Of a stretch of 6,743 nt of DNA, positions 6,558 through 6,743 are shown in pieces. Both the position numbers and the translations under genes were made by a program. Origin of the DNA: JAHDDY01 sp964549375. Its GTDB lineage: Bacteria > Pseudomonadota > Alphaproteobacteria > Rhodobacterales > Rhodobacteraceae. The notes beneath the pieces were generated by a model. It was not told the DNA's origin, did no database searches, and saw only the letters and a program-made list of their open reading frames with translations. Numbering within the stretch: position 1 is the first letter of the stretch; the number at the start of each line of letters is the position of its first letter. The stretch covers positions 1 to 6,743 of the forward strand of contig CAZJWF010000142.1 in NCBI GenBank assembly GCA_964549375.1, written 5' to 3'.

Positions 6558-6566
6558 CGGATTTTT

Positions 6567-6743
6567 ATGCCGTTCGATGCTGACTTTTTAAAGAAATTTG
6601 CGGAAGGAAGTCGGAAAAGCGCCGCTCTGGCACTCAAGAGGCCCGAACCTTTCAGTGCCACGGAAATTCGGACCGAAGTTCTTTCCGGCCTGACCGTTGC
6701 GCTGGCCTTGGTGCCGGAAGCCGTAGCCTTTGCGTTTGTTGCT
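6567..6743 (+). CDS. SulP-family inorganic anion transporter (3' partial)
   Basis: Only the first 59 codons are in the window; the gene runs off the right edge. SulP proteins are inner-membrane carriers for sulfate, bicarbonate or other anions, often with a C-terminal STAS domain that would lie outside this window. The visible part has a polar, basic N-terminal region (1-33). The family entry sequence IRTEVLSGLTVALALVPEAVAFAF (residues 34-57) spans transmembrane segment 1, and P50 and E51 fall in the conserved P-[QE] position. Many SulP sulfate permeases have a Gln-containing version there (IPQxMAY). The Pro-Glu-Ala form with Ala-Phe after it is typical of another bacterial subgroup whose substrates are poorly defined. 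The start is set by a GAGGAG site. The preceding MFS gene is 155 bases away, so the two need not be co-transcribed. The family call is good for so short a piece; the substrate is unknown. Confidence 0.82.
   Translation, partial: MPFDADFLKKFAEGSRKSAALALKRPEPFSATEIRTEVLSGLTVALALVPEAVAFAFVA

Larger units (their letters stand above)
6412..6566. other. Intergenic region before the SulP gene
   Basis: These 155 bases separate the MFS stop from the SulP start. There is no hairpin followed by T-residues that would count as an intrinsic terminator for the MFS gene, and no clear promoter boxes. The region becomes AT-richer at about 6478-6515, where a promoter for the SulP gene could lie. It then holds a perfect hairpin at 6518-6533 and a strong ribosome binding site at 6552-6557. 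No small gene is supported. Confidence 0.5.

Overview
The window reads as ordinary alphaproteobacterial chromosome, most likely from the Rhodobacterales/Roseobacter group. The reasons are moderately high GC, tightly packed genes, GTG and TTG starts, and a YIP1-family membrane gene between sufD and sufS, an order I associate with that group from memory. No organism can be named from the sequence alone.

Positions 1-3785 (+) hold the distal half of a SUF iron-sulfur cluster assembly operon. It runs sufC (5' end cut off by the window), sufD (start overlaps the sufC stop as TAATG), a YIP1-family integral membrane protein, and sufS. All four genes lie within 0-13 bases of each other and are probably one transcript. 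SufS removes sulfur from cysteine, and the SufBC2D scaffold, for which sufC and sufD supply two subunits here, assembles the cluster using ATP hydrolysis by SufC. sufB must lie upstream if the operon is complete. No sufA, sufE/sufU or sufT gene follows sufS within the window.

Positions 3819-4955 (-) hold a convergent old-yellow-enzyme-type flavin oxidoreductase of the YqjM/XenA type. It departs from the family at two active-site positions: Ser instead of the redox-tuning Cys, and Tyr instead of the first substrate-binding His. A 232-base divergent intergenic region follows.

Positions 5188-6411 (+) hold a complete Bcr/CflA-type MFS efflux transporter with a likely TTG start. After 155 noncoding bases with a small perfect hairpin and a strong ribosome binding site, the window ends inside the first 59 codons of a SulP-family anion transporter (6567-6743, +).

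I see no RNA genes, insertion sequences, CRISPR arrays, phage genes or long repeats, and no clear sign of a new multi-gene system. The points most worth a second look are the two active-site substitutions in the flavin oxidoreductase and the membrane protein embedded in the suf operon.
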